This document shows, one piece after another, positions 1-8,439 of a stretch of DNA of 64,000 nt. This DNA comes from Microvirga terricola (lineage in GTDB: Bacteria > Pseudomonadota > Alphaproteobacteria > Rhizobiales > Beijerinckiaceae). The notes under the pieces were generated by a model. That model made no database searches, was not told the origin of the DNA, and saw only the letters and a list, made by a program, of their open reading frames with translations. The position numbers and the translations under genes were made by a program. Location of the stretch: the NCBI RefSeq assembly GCF_011777495.1, contig NZ_JAATJS010000003.1, forward strand, positions 62,001 through 126,000, in the 5' to 3' direction. The first letter of the stretch is position 1, and each line of letters begins with the position of its first letter.

Positions 1-632
1 ACATAAAGGATGCGGAAGGCGCGGTCCGCGCTCTCGAGAGCCTCGGTCGCGGAGTGGCGCCAGTCGCAATTCGGGCGGCCCATGGCGAGCGGGATCGGGG
101 TTTCCTCATGCACGCCGTGGCGCGCCGACGTCACCCAGAGCAGCTGCTCGATGCGCACGATCTCGGAGGGGCCGCGCCGGTCCACATGGGTGATGATCGC
201 GAGGTCGAGGTCGCCGTTCTGCACGCGCTCGATGAGGTGGTGCGTCGGCTCGCAGATCACCGTCACCTCGGCCTTCGGGTTGGAGCGCGAGAAGCGGGCC
301 AGAATCTCGGGCAGGTAGCGGTCTGCATAGTCGTCCGGCAGGCCGAGGCGCACGCGGCCGATCAGCTCCTTGTCGTTGAAGGAGGCCATGCACTCCGAAT
401 TCAGTCGCACGATGCGACGCGCATAATCGAGAAGCCGTTCGCCCTCGTCGGTGAGCTTCGACAAGCGCCCGTCGCGCTCGAAGATCGCCCGCCCGACCCG
501 GTCCTCCAGCCGCTTCATCTGCATCGAGACCGCACTCTGTGTCTTGTGCACGATCTCCGCCGCCCGCGTGAACGACCCCGTATCGGCAATGGCGACGAAT
601 GTCCGGAGCTGGTCGATATCAAGCAAATGCAT
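1..632 (-). CDS. LysR-family transcriptional regulator (C-terminus cut by window edge)
   Basis: The reading frame opens with MHLLDIDQLRTFVAIADTG and continues without a stop to the window edge, so about 210 N-terminal residues are present. The first 60 residues form the typical LysR winged helix-turn-helix (TRAAEIVHKTQSAVSMQMKRL), followed by the start of a periplasmic-binding-like effector domain. The gene is divergent from a DUF1127 gene, with an AT-rich 220-base spacer carrying a perfect inverted repeat. In Brucella and Agrobacterium the LysR regulator VtlR/LsrB controls small DUF1127 genes. The arrangement here resembles that, but orthology is inference and the effector is unknown. Confidence 0.88.
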   Translation of the reverse strand, partial: MHLLDIDQLRTFVAIADTGSFTRAAEIVHKTQSAVSMQMKRLEDRVGRAIFERDGRLSKLTDEGERLLDYARRIVRLNSECMASFNDKELIGRVRLGLPDDYADRYLPEILARFSRSNPKAEVTVICEPTHHLIERVQNGDLDLAIITHVDRRGPSEIVRIEQLLWVTSARHGVHEETPIPLAMGRPNCDWRHSATEALESADRAFRILY

Positions 633-733
633 GGTTCAGGCCCTACCATCAATATGAATGATGATACGCATCTAAAACAATCGTTTCAAGTGATGTCTGA
701 CCTATGTTACATCTAATTTGAGAGCGGGAATTA

Positions 734-760
734 AATGTAATTATATCAATAAATTACATT
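734..760. promoter_or_regulatory. Inverted repeat, candidate LysR operator
   Basis: Two perfect 9-base arms, AATGTAATT and AATTACATT, are separated by 9 bases in the AT-rich spacer between the LysR gene and the divergent DUF1127 gene. Dyads of this size between a LysR gene and a divergent target are typical operators. Binding is inferred, not shown. Confidence 0.45.
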
Positions 761-852
761 GATTTTTCGTCTCAAAACTGGCCTCGATGGGCGCGACAGC
801 CTTCTGATGTTCCAGGTTCATGCCGAGATAAGGAAGCACAAGGAGACCTCCA

Positions 853-1179
853 ATGACCCGGTCCACGACCTTTGCTATGAACGTCCCTGCTGCGACGTTT
901 GCAGCGTCGGTGGCCCGAGCTGTCGCGAGCCTGGTCCGCGCGCTCAAACATCGCCGCGAGGTCATGCATCTTGCAGAGTTTGACGATCGGATGCTCAAGG
1001 ACATCGGCCTGACGCGCGCCGATGTCGAAGGCGCGCTCGCTGAGCCCTTGGTGCGGAACCCGTCATCGGTGTTGGTTCGATGCGCGGCCCGGCGTGCCTG
1101 GTCCGAAAGGATGGTGAAGTCGGAGCGCAACGTCCACCTGGTCGCTCCCACCGTGAATTCCGTCCGCCTTTGCGCGTGA
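853..1179 (+). CDS. DUF1127 domain small protein
   Basis: The product has 108 residues. Residues about 33-62 match the DUF1127 (YjiS-like) pattern: an Arg-rich helix, then HLAEFDDRMLKDIGLTRADVE. The preceding 30 residues are Ala/Val rich and the C-terminal 45 residues match nothing I recognise, so the protein is longer than the minimal 45-70 residue family members. A GGAG ribosome binding site lies about 10 bases before the ATG. DUF1127 proteins are small basic alphaproteobacterial proteins; some bind RNA and affect phosphate or small-RNA regulation. The divergent LysR gene is the likely regulator. The specific role is unknown. Confidence 0.8.
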   Translation: MTRSTTFAMNVPAATFAASVARAVASLVRALKHRREVMHLAEFDDRMLKDIGLTRADVEGALAEPLVRNPSSVLVRCAARRAWSERMVKSERNVHLVAPTVNSVRLCA

Positions 1180-1198
1180 CCCTGACTTAGGGGCGATG

Positions 1199-1245
1199 AT
1201 CGAGAGTTTGATGATGCGGCTTTGAAGCGCGATCAAACTCTCGAT
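1199..1245. repeat. 14-base inverted repeat, terminator-like
   Basis: ATCGAGAGTTTGAT (1199-1212) and ATCAAACTCTCGAT (1232-1245) are perfect complements around a 19-base loop, followed by TTTTCTGTT. The repeat lies just downstream of the DUF1127 gene and could end its transcript. It also sits next to a dispersed palindromic repeat at 1272-1325, as a different dyad does at the second copy near 35.3 kb, so it may be part of a composite repeat. Confidence 0.5.
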
Positions 1246-1271
1246 TTTCTGTTGTCGCTACTCTCGATTTC

Positions 1272-1325
1272 TTATTGCCGCATGATCCGGGCGAACAATC
1301 GGTGTCCGCTTGTTCTGATCATGCT
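1272..1325 (-). repeat. Dispersed palindromic repeat, copy 1
   Basis: This 54-base block is 50/54 identical to 35354-35407. Its ends are complementary: GCATGATC..GAACAA at one side and TTGTTCTGATCATGC at the other. In both copies the block directly follows the stop codon of a minus-strand gene, here the DUF937 gene, in the same orientation. Palindromic elements with GCATGATC-like ends recur in Hyphomicrobiales genomes. A role in transcript 3' end formation is inference. Confidence 0.75.
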
Positions 1326-2066
1326 TTAGCGCTTCGCTTTCCCCGTTTTCCCGGCTTCTCCGAAAATCGATTGAAGAGACGTGAGGTACTGCTGCTGCAT
1401 CTCCTGCCCTGCAGCCATCATCTCTCCCCAAGCGGCCCAAGGCTGCGCCGTGTTTTTCTGCTCTGGTTTTGCGAAGCCGAATGGCCGGAAAAATGCTGCC
1501 GTCGCTTCCTCGAAGGGGTTTTGCGCGGGCTTCTCCTTTGGCGACATGGCATTCAGCCAGGCATCCCAGAATTCGACCCAGGGAGCGTTGGCGTCTTCCT
1601 TATGGGCGGCCTTCGCATCGCCCGCCGCGCCCTGAAGGGCTCGCGCTTGCGCACTCATCCATTGATACATGCTGCCGGCCATGATCCCCGCCATGATCGG
1701 CATCATCTGCTGCATGAGATCGATGCTCAGCCCGACGAAGTCGGCGGTCTGATGGGCGATCCGCAGGCTCGTTTCGTCGGAGCCGAACAATTGGTCCAGA
1801 AGCTTCCGCCCTTCCCGTTGCGCTTGGGTCGAGAAGGACTGCCCCGCTGCTTGCCAGAAGGTTCGCGAAGCGTCGCTGATCATAGATTGAAGGGCGCGGC
1901 TTGGGTCGTTCGGGTCGGTCGAACGCTGCAGGCCCAGGGCGAAGGCCGGCAGGAAGGCCGCCATCGCCTTGCGGGATTGGTCATCCGAGAGATTGAATTG
2001 GCGCCTGAGCGTGCCGAATCCCGCACTCTCCTGGGCCTGCTGCATCAGATCGAACCAGTTGAACAT
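1326..2066 (-). CDS. DUF937-domain protein, possibly PHB granule-associated
   Basis: The product has 246 residues and starts MFNWFDLMQQAQESAGFGTL, followed by RRQFNLSDDQSRKAMAAFLP and AFALGLQR, the pattern of DUF937 proteins. The middle is Met/Ala rich (LMQQMMPIMAGIMAG) and the C-terminal half carries repeated Trp/Phe segments and a basic tail (KTGKAKR). There is no signal peptide. A GGGGAG ribosome binding site precedes the ATG. Some alphaproteobacterial DUF937 proteins are annotated near polyhydroxybutyrate metabolism, but no pha gene is present here, so granule association is only a suggestion. Its stop codon abuts a dispersed palindromic repeat. Confidence 0.7.
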   Translation of the reverse strand: MFNWFDLMQQAQESAGFGTLRRQFNLSDDQSRKAMAAFLPAFALGLQRSTDPNDPSRALQSMISDASRTFWQAAGQSFSTQAQREGRKLLDQLFGSDETSLRIAHQTADFVGLSIDLMQQMMPIMAGIMAGSMYQWMSAQARALQGAAGDAKAAHKEDANAPWVEFWDAWLNAMSPKEKPAQNPFEEATAAFFRPFGFAKPEQKNTAQPWAAWGEMMAAGQEMQQQYLTSLQSIFGEAGKTGKAKR

Positions 2067-2105
2067 GGCTGCTCCCCGAGGTCGCTGCCATGTTGGCCCG
2101 ACCGG

Positions 2106-3485
2106 CTACAGAGACGTCTTAGCTTGCCTCTCTAAACGTCTGATTGTCCAGAACGCAGTGAAGATGGCGGCAATCCCGAAAGCGATAGAGCCGACGCCGA
2201 TCCCGAGGAGAGCCCCTTTCGGCCCTCCGATCTGGGCCCCGTAATAGGCAAACGGGATCATGCCCAGCGTGGCCCGTCCCCAATTGAAGAAGGTCGAGAA
2301 CAGGGGGAAGCCGAGGTTGTTGAATGAGGCGTTGGCGACGAAAACGAGGCCGATGAAGAACCAGATCAGGCCGCTGAGTTCGCAGAAAAACTCGACAAGC
2401 TCGGCCGTTAGCCCTTGGGCGCTAAAAGCCTGGGTTAACGGCGTGCGGACGAGGAAGAGCACCAGCCAGACGCAGCCGACATAGATGACGGTGAAAGTCA
2501 GCGAGTCTTTCAACACCTGCCTCATGCGGTCATAGCGCTGCGCACCCCAGTTCTGGCCGAGCACGGGGCCGATGGCGCCCGCGAGCGCGAACAGACCGCC
2601 GAATGCAACCGGGGTAACCCGGTCGATGATGGCCGAGGCGGCGATGGCCTGATCGCCGAACCGCGACATGACGCTCGTGAAGAAAAAGTTCGCGACGGGA
2701 GCCGCGATGTTGGTCAGGATCGCCGGAATGGCGATGGCGAAGAAGGGCCGCGCATCGGCGCGAAGGCTCGGGATGCTGGGGCGCTCCAGGAGGCCGTGGT
2801 TGCGCGTCACAAAGCGATAGGCGATGTAAAGATAGGCGATGCGCGAGATATTGATCGTCATCGCCGCGCCGTCGGAATTCAGCCCGAGGCCAAAGATCAG
2901 GATCGGATCGAGCACGATGGTGACGGCGGCGACGGACAGCGTCGCATACATACTCCGCTTGGCATCGCCTGCGGCGCGCAGAATGGTCGAAAACGCCATG
3001 CCGAACGCCATCAGGACGTTGGTCGGCAGGCAGATCCAGAGAAAGCTGTACGCGACCTGATAGGCTTTTTCAGGCGCTCCCAGAAGATGAAGGATCAGTG
3101 GCAGAAGCGGCAGAACGATTAGGCTGACCAGCGTTGCGACGATGGCCATGAGGATGCTGCCCGATGTCGCAAGCCGCCGCGCCTCCTCGCGTTTGCGTGC
3201 GCCCAGCGCCCGCGAGACCATCGCGCCGATAGGGATCATCAACCCGACATTGATCGAGATGGTGAAGAACATCATGACCGTCGCGAGGCCCACGCCCGCG
3301 GTCATGCTCGGGTCCTTCAGCCACGAGATGTAGAGAAGGGAAATCAGGTCCACGATGAAGATGGCGATGAGACCGGCGGTCCCCGTTCCGGTCATTACCA
3401 GAACGTGGCGCATGGTCGAGCCGACGACGAAGCGCGGTACCGGCGCCTGTTCGTCGGGCGCTTTCCTCGCGGTGGTCGCATCCAT
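2106..3485 (-). CDS. MATE-family multidrug/toxic-compound exporter
   Basis: The product has 459 residues with about 12 hydrophobic helices in two similar halves, the usual MATE size and layout. Family-like segments include the glycine-rich loop GAMVSRALGARKREEARRLA after helix 2 and its counterpart IGPVLGQNWGAQRYDR in the second half. MATE proteins export cationic drugs or metabolites using a Na+ or H+ gradient at the inner membrane. The start is only 2 bases after the stop of the upstream kefB-like gene, and its GGAG site overlaps that gene's end, so the two are probably co-transcribed. The substrate cannot be read from sequence. Confidence 0.9.
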   Translation of the reverse strand: MDATTARKAPDEQAPVPRFVVGSTMRHVLVMTGTGTAGLIAIFIVDLISLLYISWLKDPSMTAGVGLATVMMFFTISINVGLMIPIGAMVSRALGARKREEARRLATSGSILMAIVATLVSLIVLPLLPLILHLLGAPEKAYQVAYSFLWICLPTNVLMAFGMAFSTILRAAGDAKRSMYATLSVAAVTIVLDPILIFGLGLNSDGAAMTINISRIAYLYIAYRFVTRNHGLLERPSIPSLRADARPFFAIAIPAILTNIAAPVANFFFTSVMSRFGDQAIAASAIIDRVTPVAFGGLFALAGAIGPVLGQNWGAQRYDRMRQVLKDSLTFTVIYVGCVWLVLFLVRTPLTQAFSAQGLTAELVEFFCELSGLIWFFIGLVFVANASFNNLGFPLFSTFFNWGRATLGMIPFAYYGAQIGGPKGALLGIGVGSIAFGIAAIFTAFWTIRRLERQAKTSL

Positions 3486-3487
3486 AA

Positions 3488-5338
3488 TTAGACTCCTTCG
3501 CCCAGGATATCCCGGGTCTCGGCGCTGAGGCCGCGTGCTTTGCCGGTGGGGGCGCTTAAGGGCTCGGGCTCGATCTTCGCGCCGACCACAAGTTCGGCGC
3601 CTCCCATCGTGCCGCCTTCTTTTTGCAAGATCAGACGCGCGATGTCCCGCTTGCGCACATCGTCCGCCGCTGCCGCCGCTTCTTGCGTCGTCGCACCGAG
3701 TTCTTCAAGCGCTGCCCGGCTGAAGGCGATGGCGGATTCGAAGCTCTCGCGCAACTGATAATCCACGTCCATCTTCATCAGTGCGACGGCATGAATGCGG
3801 TCGTAGGCACGAACGAAGCTGCGTGCGTTGGCGAAATTCTCGTGAATGATCTCGACGATCTTGTTGGTGACTTCGGGATTGTCCGTGCAGACGCAAATCA
3901 TTTCTGCCTTGTCCGCGCCGGCAGCGCGCAGCACGTCGAGGCGCATGCCGTCGCCGTAATAGACCTTGAGGCCGAACCGCGCCGCATCTCGAATACGTTC
4001 CACGTCCCTGTCGATGACCGTCGCATCGATACCCTGGGCCAGAAGCACCTGGTTCACGATTTGCCCGAAGCGCCCGAAGCCGATCACGAGGACACGGCTT
4101 GACCGCTCTCCCTCCTGGGTCTGCATGTTTTCGAACTCGGGAGAAGGTTCGCTTGCGATGTGGTTCGCCAAGACTCGTTCGAGCACCGTCGCGATGATCG
4201 GGCCGAGCAGCATCGTGATAGCGGCAAGGGCCGTAACGAGTTGCGCGTCAATCGACGTGATCAAACCCAACCCAGCACCCACGGGGAGCAGCACGAACGC
4301 GAACTCGCCGGCAGGGCACAAGAGGATGCCGGAGCGCAGACCATCGCGCCACGTCGCGCCGAACAGTTTTGAGAGGATCGTCAGCAGAAGCGTCTTGCCG
4401 AAAATGACGGCGGGCGCGGCAAGCGCCAGGAGCACCCAGTTCTCACGCACCAGCGCGAGATCGATCGACATGCCCACGCTCATGAAGAATAGACCGAGCA
4501 GGGTGCCGCGGAAGGGCTCGATATCCGCCTCGAGCTGGTGGCGGAAGTTCGATTCCGCGAGCAGCAGGCCAGCGAGGAACGCCCCCATTGCCATCGACAG
4601 GCCCACTTCCTGCATCAGCAGGGCGGCGCCCAGCACAACGAGGAGAGCCGAGGCTGTCATGACCTCGCGTGCGCCGCTGCGGGCCAGGATGCGGAAGAAC
4701 GGGTTCAGCCCATAGCGACCGATCAGTACGACGGCGGTAATAGCTCCCACGGCTTCACCGACCTTCAGCAGGCGATCGTAGAGCGAGTTGTCCTCCAGCG
4801 TCGTTGCGCCCGAGGCCAAAAGCGGCAGGATCGCTAGGATCGGCACCACCGAGATGTCCTGAAACAACAGGATCGCGAAGGAGCGTTGGCCGTAAGGCGT
4901 TTGCAGGTCATTGCGCTCGCCGAGCATTTGGAGCGCGATCGCGGTGGCTGACAGCGCCACCGCGATGCCGGTGACGAAAGCGGCCTGCGGCGTGAAGCCG
5001 ATGGCCACCGCCGCGCCGCCAACGCAAAAGGCGGTCACGGCAAGCTGAGCAAAGCCAAGGCCGAAAATATCCCGCTTCATGGACCAGAGATGCGAGATCT
5101 TCAGCTCAAGCCCGACGATGAAGAGCAGCAGGACGACGCCAAGCTCGGCCACGGTCACGATGGATTCAGGGTCGCCGATAAGCCGCAGGCCGGATGGCCC
5201 GATGACGATGCCCGCCGCCAGATAGCCCAAAACCGCGCTCAGGCCCACGAATCGGAAAAGGGGCACGGCAACCGCTGCGGCCCCGCAAAAGGTCAGAATC
5301 GGGGGCAGAAAACTCACGTGGGAGGCTGGGTTTGCCAT
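3488..5338 (-). CDS. KefB-like CPA2 monovalent cation:proton antiporter with RCK domain
   Basis: The product has 616 residues. Residues about 1-390 form the CPA2 Na+/H+ exchanger-type membrane domain (SVLGYLAAGIVIGPSGLRL, GAFLAGLLLAES), and about 405-530 a TrkA-N/RCK domain with the nucleotide-binding GFGRFGQ motif and its acidic partner (VIDRD). KefB/KefC-type proteins couple K+ efflux to proton entry. I chose the ATG at 5338 (MANPASH) rather than an in-frame one 33 bases upstream because homologues begin near there. The downstream MATE gene follows by 2 bases. Whether glutathione adducts gate it is unknown; no KefF/KefG ancillary gene is adjacent. Confidence 0.9.
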   Translation of the reverse strand: MANPASHVSFLPPILTFCGAAAVAVPLFRFVGLSAVLGYLAAGIVIGPSGLRLIGDPESIVTVAELGVVLLLFIVGLELKISHLWSMKRDIFGLGFAQLAVTAFCVGGAAVAIGFTPQAAFVTGIAVALSATAIALQMLGERNDLQTPYGQRSFAILLFQDISVVPILAILPLLASGATTLEDNSLYDRLLKVGEAVGAITAVVLIGRYGLNPFFRILARSGAREVMTASALLVVLGAALLMQEVGLSMAMGAFLAGLLLAESNFRHQLEADIEPFRGTLLGLFFMSVGMSIDLALVRENWVLLALAAPAVIFGKTLLLTILSKLFGATWRDGLRSGILLCPAGEFAFVLLPVGAGLGLITSIDAQLVTALAAITMLLGPIIATVLERVLANHIASEPSPEFENMQTQEGERSSRVLVIGFGRFGQIVNQVLLAQGIDATVIDRDVERIRDAARFGLKVYYGDGMRLDVLRAAGADKAEMICVCTDNPEVTNKIVEIIHENFANARSFVRAYDRIHAVALMKMDVDYQLRESFESAIAFSRAALEELGATTQEAAAAADDVRKRDIARLILQKEGGTMGGAELVVGAKIEPEPLSAPTGKARGLSAETRDILGEGV

Positions 5339-5444
5339 CGTTCTTCGAAAAAATGGTTCAGGGGGCCCCATTTCTAAGGGGTAACGGGCCGAAGGGCGAG
5401 CCCTTCTTGGGGCCTGATCCGCCGCGAATAAGCGTCACTCCCGC

Positions 5445-5473
5445 TTGACAGGAAGCCTGCGCTTTCGCCACAT
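5445..5473 (+). promoter_or_regulatory. Candidate promoter for ispH-thrB-rnhA
   Basis: A perfect -35 TTGACA is followed after 17 bases by CCACAT, a weak -10. It lies just upstream of ispH in the divergent spacer from the kefB-like gene. The implied start site is very close to the ATG, so the leader would be extremely short. Confidence 0.35.
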
Positions 5474-5482
5474 CGCGGCATC

Positions 5483-6442
5483 ATGACGAAGCCATCGCTC
5501 GACATCCTGCTCTGCGCCCCGCGCGGCTTCTGTGCCGGGGTGGTCCGTGCCATCGATGCGGTGGAAAAGGCCCTGCAGGTCCATGGTGCGCCGGTCTATG
5601 TGCGCCACGAGATCGTCCATAACAAATACGTGGTGGAAAACCTGAAGCGGAAGGGCGCAGTCTTCGTTCGGGAACTCGACGAGGTTCCGGATGGCGACGC
5701 CCCGGTGATCTTTTCCGCGCATGGGGTGCCCAAATCGGTTCCCGAGGCGGCCCTGGCGCGCCGGCTCTTTGCCATCGACGCGACCTGCCCGCTGGTGACC
5801 AAGGTCCACCGGGAGGCGCAGGTCCACTACAAGCGGGGCCGGCATATCATCCTGATCGGCCACGCGGGCCATCCCGAGGTTGTCGGCACCATGGGGCAAC
5901 TGCCTGAGGGGGCGACAACCCTTATCGAGACCGTGGACGACATCGCCCGGCTTCAGCCTGCAGACGAAAGCAATCTCGCCTTCGTCACCCAGACGACCCT
6001 TTCCGTCGATGACACGCAGGATGTGGTCGATGCGCTGAAGGCGCGCTTCCCCGACATCGTCGGTCCGCATAAGGAAGATATCTGCTACGCCACCACGAAC
6101 CGACAGGGCGCTGTCAAACGCGTGGCTCCGCTCGTCGATGCGATGATCGTGGTCGGCTCGCCGAATTCGTCGAACTCGCAGCGCCTGCGCGAAGTCGCCG
6201 AGCGGGAAGGCTGCCCGGTGGTACGGCTCATCTTGCGCGCGGACGATATCGACTGGTCCCTGTTCGGAGACATTCGCCGGCTCGGCATCACGGCGGGGGC
6301 TTCGGCTCCCGAGGTGCTGGTCGAGGAAATCATCGATGCTTTTGCCGAGCGCTATGAGGTATCGGTCGAGAGCGTTTCGACGGCGGATGAAAGCGTGTTC
6401 TTTCCCTTACCTCGCGAGCTGCGCGAGCAGGCTGCGGAGTAA
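5483..6442 (+). CDS. ispH: 4-hydroxy-3-methylbut-2-enyl diphosphate reductase
   Basis: The product has 319 residues. IspH is the last enzyme of the MEP isoprenoid pathway and reduces HMBPP to IPP and DMAPP with a [4Fe-4S] cluster. The three conserved cysteines are visible: Cys17 in PRGFCAG, a second near residue 101 in [10 protein letters not shown], and a third near 200 in ICYATTNRQ. The substrate-binding HEIVHN and [11 protein letters not shown] segments are also present. The next gene, thrB, begins 3 bases after the stop and rnhA overlaps thrB, so the three form an operon. ispE of the same pathway is at 54.2 kb. Confidence 0.97.
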   Translation: MTKPSLDILLCAPRGFCAGVVRAIDAVEKALQVHGAPVYVRHEIVHNKYVVENLKRKGAVFVRELDEVPDGDAPVIFSAHGVPKSVPEAALARRLFAIDATCPLVTKVHREAQVHYKRGRHIILIGHAGHPEVVGTMGQLPEGATTLIETVDDIARLQPADESNLAFVTQTTLSVDDTQDVVDALKARFPDIVGPHKEDICYATTNRQGAVKRVAPLVDAMIVVGSPNSSNSQRLREVAEREGCPVVRLILRADDIDWSLFGDIRRLGITAGASAPEVLVEEIIDAFAERYEVSVESVSTADESVFFPLPRELREQAAE

Positions 6443-6445
6443 GCG

Positions 6446-7411
6446 GTGGCTGTTTATACGGAAGTGACGGACGAGGAGCTTTCCGCATTCCTCGCCACCT
6501 ATGACATCGGCACTGTTCTCTCCTACAAGGGCATCGCCGAGGGCGTCGAGAATACGAACTACTTTCTCCATACGACGCAGGGCTTCTACATTCTCACGCT
6601 CTATGAAAAGCGCGTGAACGAGGCCGACCTGCCGTTCTTTCTCGGGCTGATGCAGCACCTTGCGAAGAAGGGCCTTAATTGCCCGCTGCCGGTGAACAAT
6701 CGGCAGGGCGTGGCTTTAGGGCGGCTGGCCGGACGGCCCGCTGTCATCATCACTTTTCTGGAGGGCGTTGCTGTCCGTCGCCCGACGGCGCAGCACTGCG
6801 CAGCGCTCGGTGGCGCGTTGGCGAGGCTGCATCTCGCGGGCCGCGACTTTGCGATGACCCGGCCGAATGTTCTGTCTCTCAGCGGCTGGGGACCCCTTTT
6901 CGCCCAGGCTGAAAAGCAGGCAGACACAGTGTCTTCAGGGCTGGCCGCGAGGACGCGGCGCGAACTCGAGAATCTTGAAAAGGACTGGCCGCGCGATCTG
7001 CCCGCCGGCATTATTCACGCAGACCTTTTCACCGACAATGTGTTCTTCATCGGCCCGGATGTGTCGGGGCTGATCGATTTCTATTTCGCCTGCACGGATG
7101 CTTTGGCATACGACGTCGCGATCTGCCTGAACGCGTGGTGCTTCGAGGCCGATGCGTCGTACAACCTGACGAAGGGCCGGGCGATGCTCGCGGGCTATCA
7201 GGCGGTGCGCGCGCTGGAGCCAGCTGAAATCGAAGCGCTGCCGGTTCTGTGTCGCGGCTCCGCCATGCGCTTCATGCTGACCCGGCTGGTGGACTGGCTC
7301 AACGTGCCGCCCGGCGCGTTGGTGAAGCCGAAGGACCCGCTTGAATACGACCGTAAGCTCAATTTCCATCGGCATGTGAAGCATGCCCGCGAATACGGTC
7401 TCGACTCATGA
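6446..7411 (+). CDS. thrB: Homoserine kinase, ThrB2/APH-fold type
   Basis: The product has 321 residues, starting with GTG 3 bases after ispH. It is the aminoglycoside-phosphotransferase-fold homoserine kinase of alphaproteobacteria, not the GHMP type. The N-terminus [20 protein letters not shown], the GVENTNYFL nucleotide-binding segment, the catalytic loop [13 protein letters not shown] (about 190) and the metal-binding LIDFYFAC match this family. It phosphorylates homoserine for threonine synthesis. The partner thrC is at 14.3 kb on the opposite strand. It overlaps rnhA by 4 bases (ATGA), indicating translational coupling. Confidence 0.95.
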   Translation: MAVYTEVTDEELSAFLATYDIGTVLSYKGIAEGVENTNYFLHTTQGFYILTLYEKRVNEADLPFFLGLMQHLAKKGLNCPLPVNNRQGVALGRLAGRPAVIITFLEGVAVRRPTAQHCAALGGALARLHLAGRDFAMTRPNVLSLSGWGPLFAQAEKQADTVSSGLAARTRRELENLEKDWPRDLPAGIIHADLFTDNVFFIGPDVSGLIDFYFACTDALAYDVAICLNAWCFEADASYNLTKGRAMLAGYQAVRALEPAEIEALPVLCRGSAMRFMLTRLVDWLNVPPGALVKPKDPLEYDRKLNFHRHVKHAREYGLDS

Positions 7412-7884
7412 GCGAACGCATCCTGATCTACACCGATGGTGCCTGTTCGGGAAATCCCGGTCCGGGAGGCTGGGCCGCCATTCTCGCCTTCAAGGGAAGC
7501 GAGAAGGAAGTTTCCGGCGGCGAGGCGCACACCACCAACAACCGCATGGAGCTGATGGCGGCGATTGAGGGCCTCAAAGCCCTCAAGCGGTCTTGCGCCG
7601 TCGATCTCTACACGGACTCGCAATATGTCCGGCAGGGCATCACGCAATGGATGCATAACTGGAAACGGCGGGGCTGGCGCACGGCCGACAACAAGCCGGT
7701 GAAGAACGAGGATCTGTGGCGCGCGCTCGACGAAGCCGCATCCCGTCATCAGGTGAGCTGGCACTGGGTGAAGGGCCACGCGGACGACCCGACCAATATC
7801 CGCGTCGACGAGCTGGCGGTCGCCGCGATGCAGCCTTTCAAAAATGGCGGTCGGGGACCAAAAGCAAAGCCGACGCCCACGTGA
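7408..7884 (+). CDS. rnhA: Ribonuclease HI
   Basis: The product has 158 residues. It cleaves the RNA strand of RNA-DNA hybrids. The acidic active site is visible: Asp in [17 protein letters not shown] (residues 6-22), Glu in [13 protein letters not shown], Asp in LYTDSQYV, and the late Asp near 136 in [18 protein letters not shown]. The last two residues of thrB overlap its start. A hairpin terminator overlaps the 3' end. An RNase HII gene lies at 43.8 kb, so both RNase H types are encoded in this window. Confidence 0.97.
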   Translation: MSERILIYTDGACSGNPGPGGWAAILAFKGSEKEVSGGEAHTTNNRMELMAAIEGLKALKRSCAVDLYTDSQYVRQGITQWMHNWKRRGWRTADNKPVKNEDLWRALDEAASRHQVSWHWVKGHADDPTNIRVDELAVAAMQPFKNGGRGPKAKPTPT

Positions 7885-7894
7885 GCGTCGGCTT
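7867..7894. terminator. Hairpin terminator between rnhA and peroxiredoxin gene
   Basis: AAGCCGACGC and GCGTCGGCTT form a perfect 10-bp stem with an 8-base loop, followed by CGTTCTT on the plus strand. It overlaps the rnhA stop and lies between convergent genes, so it may act in both directions. Confidence 0.7.
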
Positions 7895-7922
7895 CGTTCT
7901 TATCGTTCAGAGACTTTGAAAA

Positions 7923-8405
7923 TCAGAGGCTCTTGAGGAGGTTTTCCGCTCCCGAGACCTGGGCCTTGGCGGGCGCGTCCTCGACGTTGAGCGTCTTCAC
8001 GACGCCGTCTTCGACGAGCATCGAATAGCGCTGCGAGCGCGTGCCGAGGCCGAAGCCCGAGCCATCCATGGCAAGGCCGAGGGCCTTGGCGAAATCGCCG
8101 TTGCCGTCGGACAGAAATTCGATCGCTTGTGCGCCGGTCGCCTTCGACCACGCATCGAGCACGAACACATCGTTGACCGACGTCACGAGAATGGCGTCCA
8201 CACCCTTCGCCTTGATCGCATCAGCCTTCTCGACATAGCCGGGGAGGTGATTGCGATGGCAGGTCGGCGTGAAGGCTCCCGGAACCGCGACCAGGACCAC
8301 CTTGCGGCCCTTGAACAGATCGTCCGTGGTCTTCGCCACGGGACCGTCCGCTGTCATGATGCGGAAGGTGACCTGGGGGAGGCTTTCTCCAACCTGAATG
8401 CTCAT
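7923..8405 (-). CDS. Peroxiredoxin, Prx5-like, single cysteine
   Basis: The product has 160 residues. It matches the Prx5/type II peroxiredoxin subfamily, with the active site PGAFTPTCHRNHLPGY and peroxidatic Cys49. This is the only cysteine in the protein, so it works as a 1-Cys enzyme and must use an external thiol such as glutathione or glutaredoxin. It reduces hydroperoxides in the cytoplasm. I chose the ATG at 8405, which has a GGAG site 9 bases upstream; a TTG two codons earlier is less likely. It is convergent with rnhA. Confidence 0.93.
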   Translation of the reverse strand: MSIQVGESLPQVTFRIMTADGPVAKTTDDLFKGRKVVLVAVPGAFTPTCHRNHLPGYVEKADAIKAKGVDAILVTSVNDVFVLDAWSKATGAQAIEFLSDGNGDFAKALGLAMDGSGFGLGTRSQRYSMLVEDGVVKTLNVEDAPAKAQVSGAENLLKSL

Positions 8406-8439
8406 AGACAAATTCTCCGAAGCTGTGCGCGCTTCTTCA

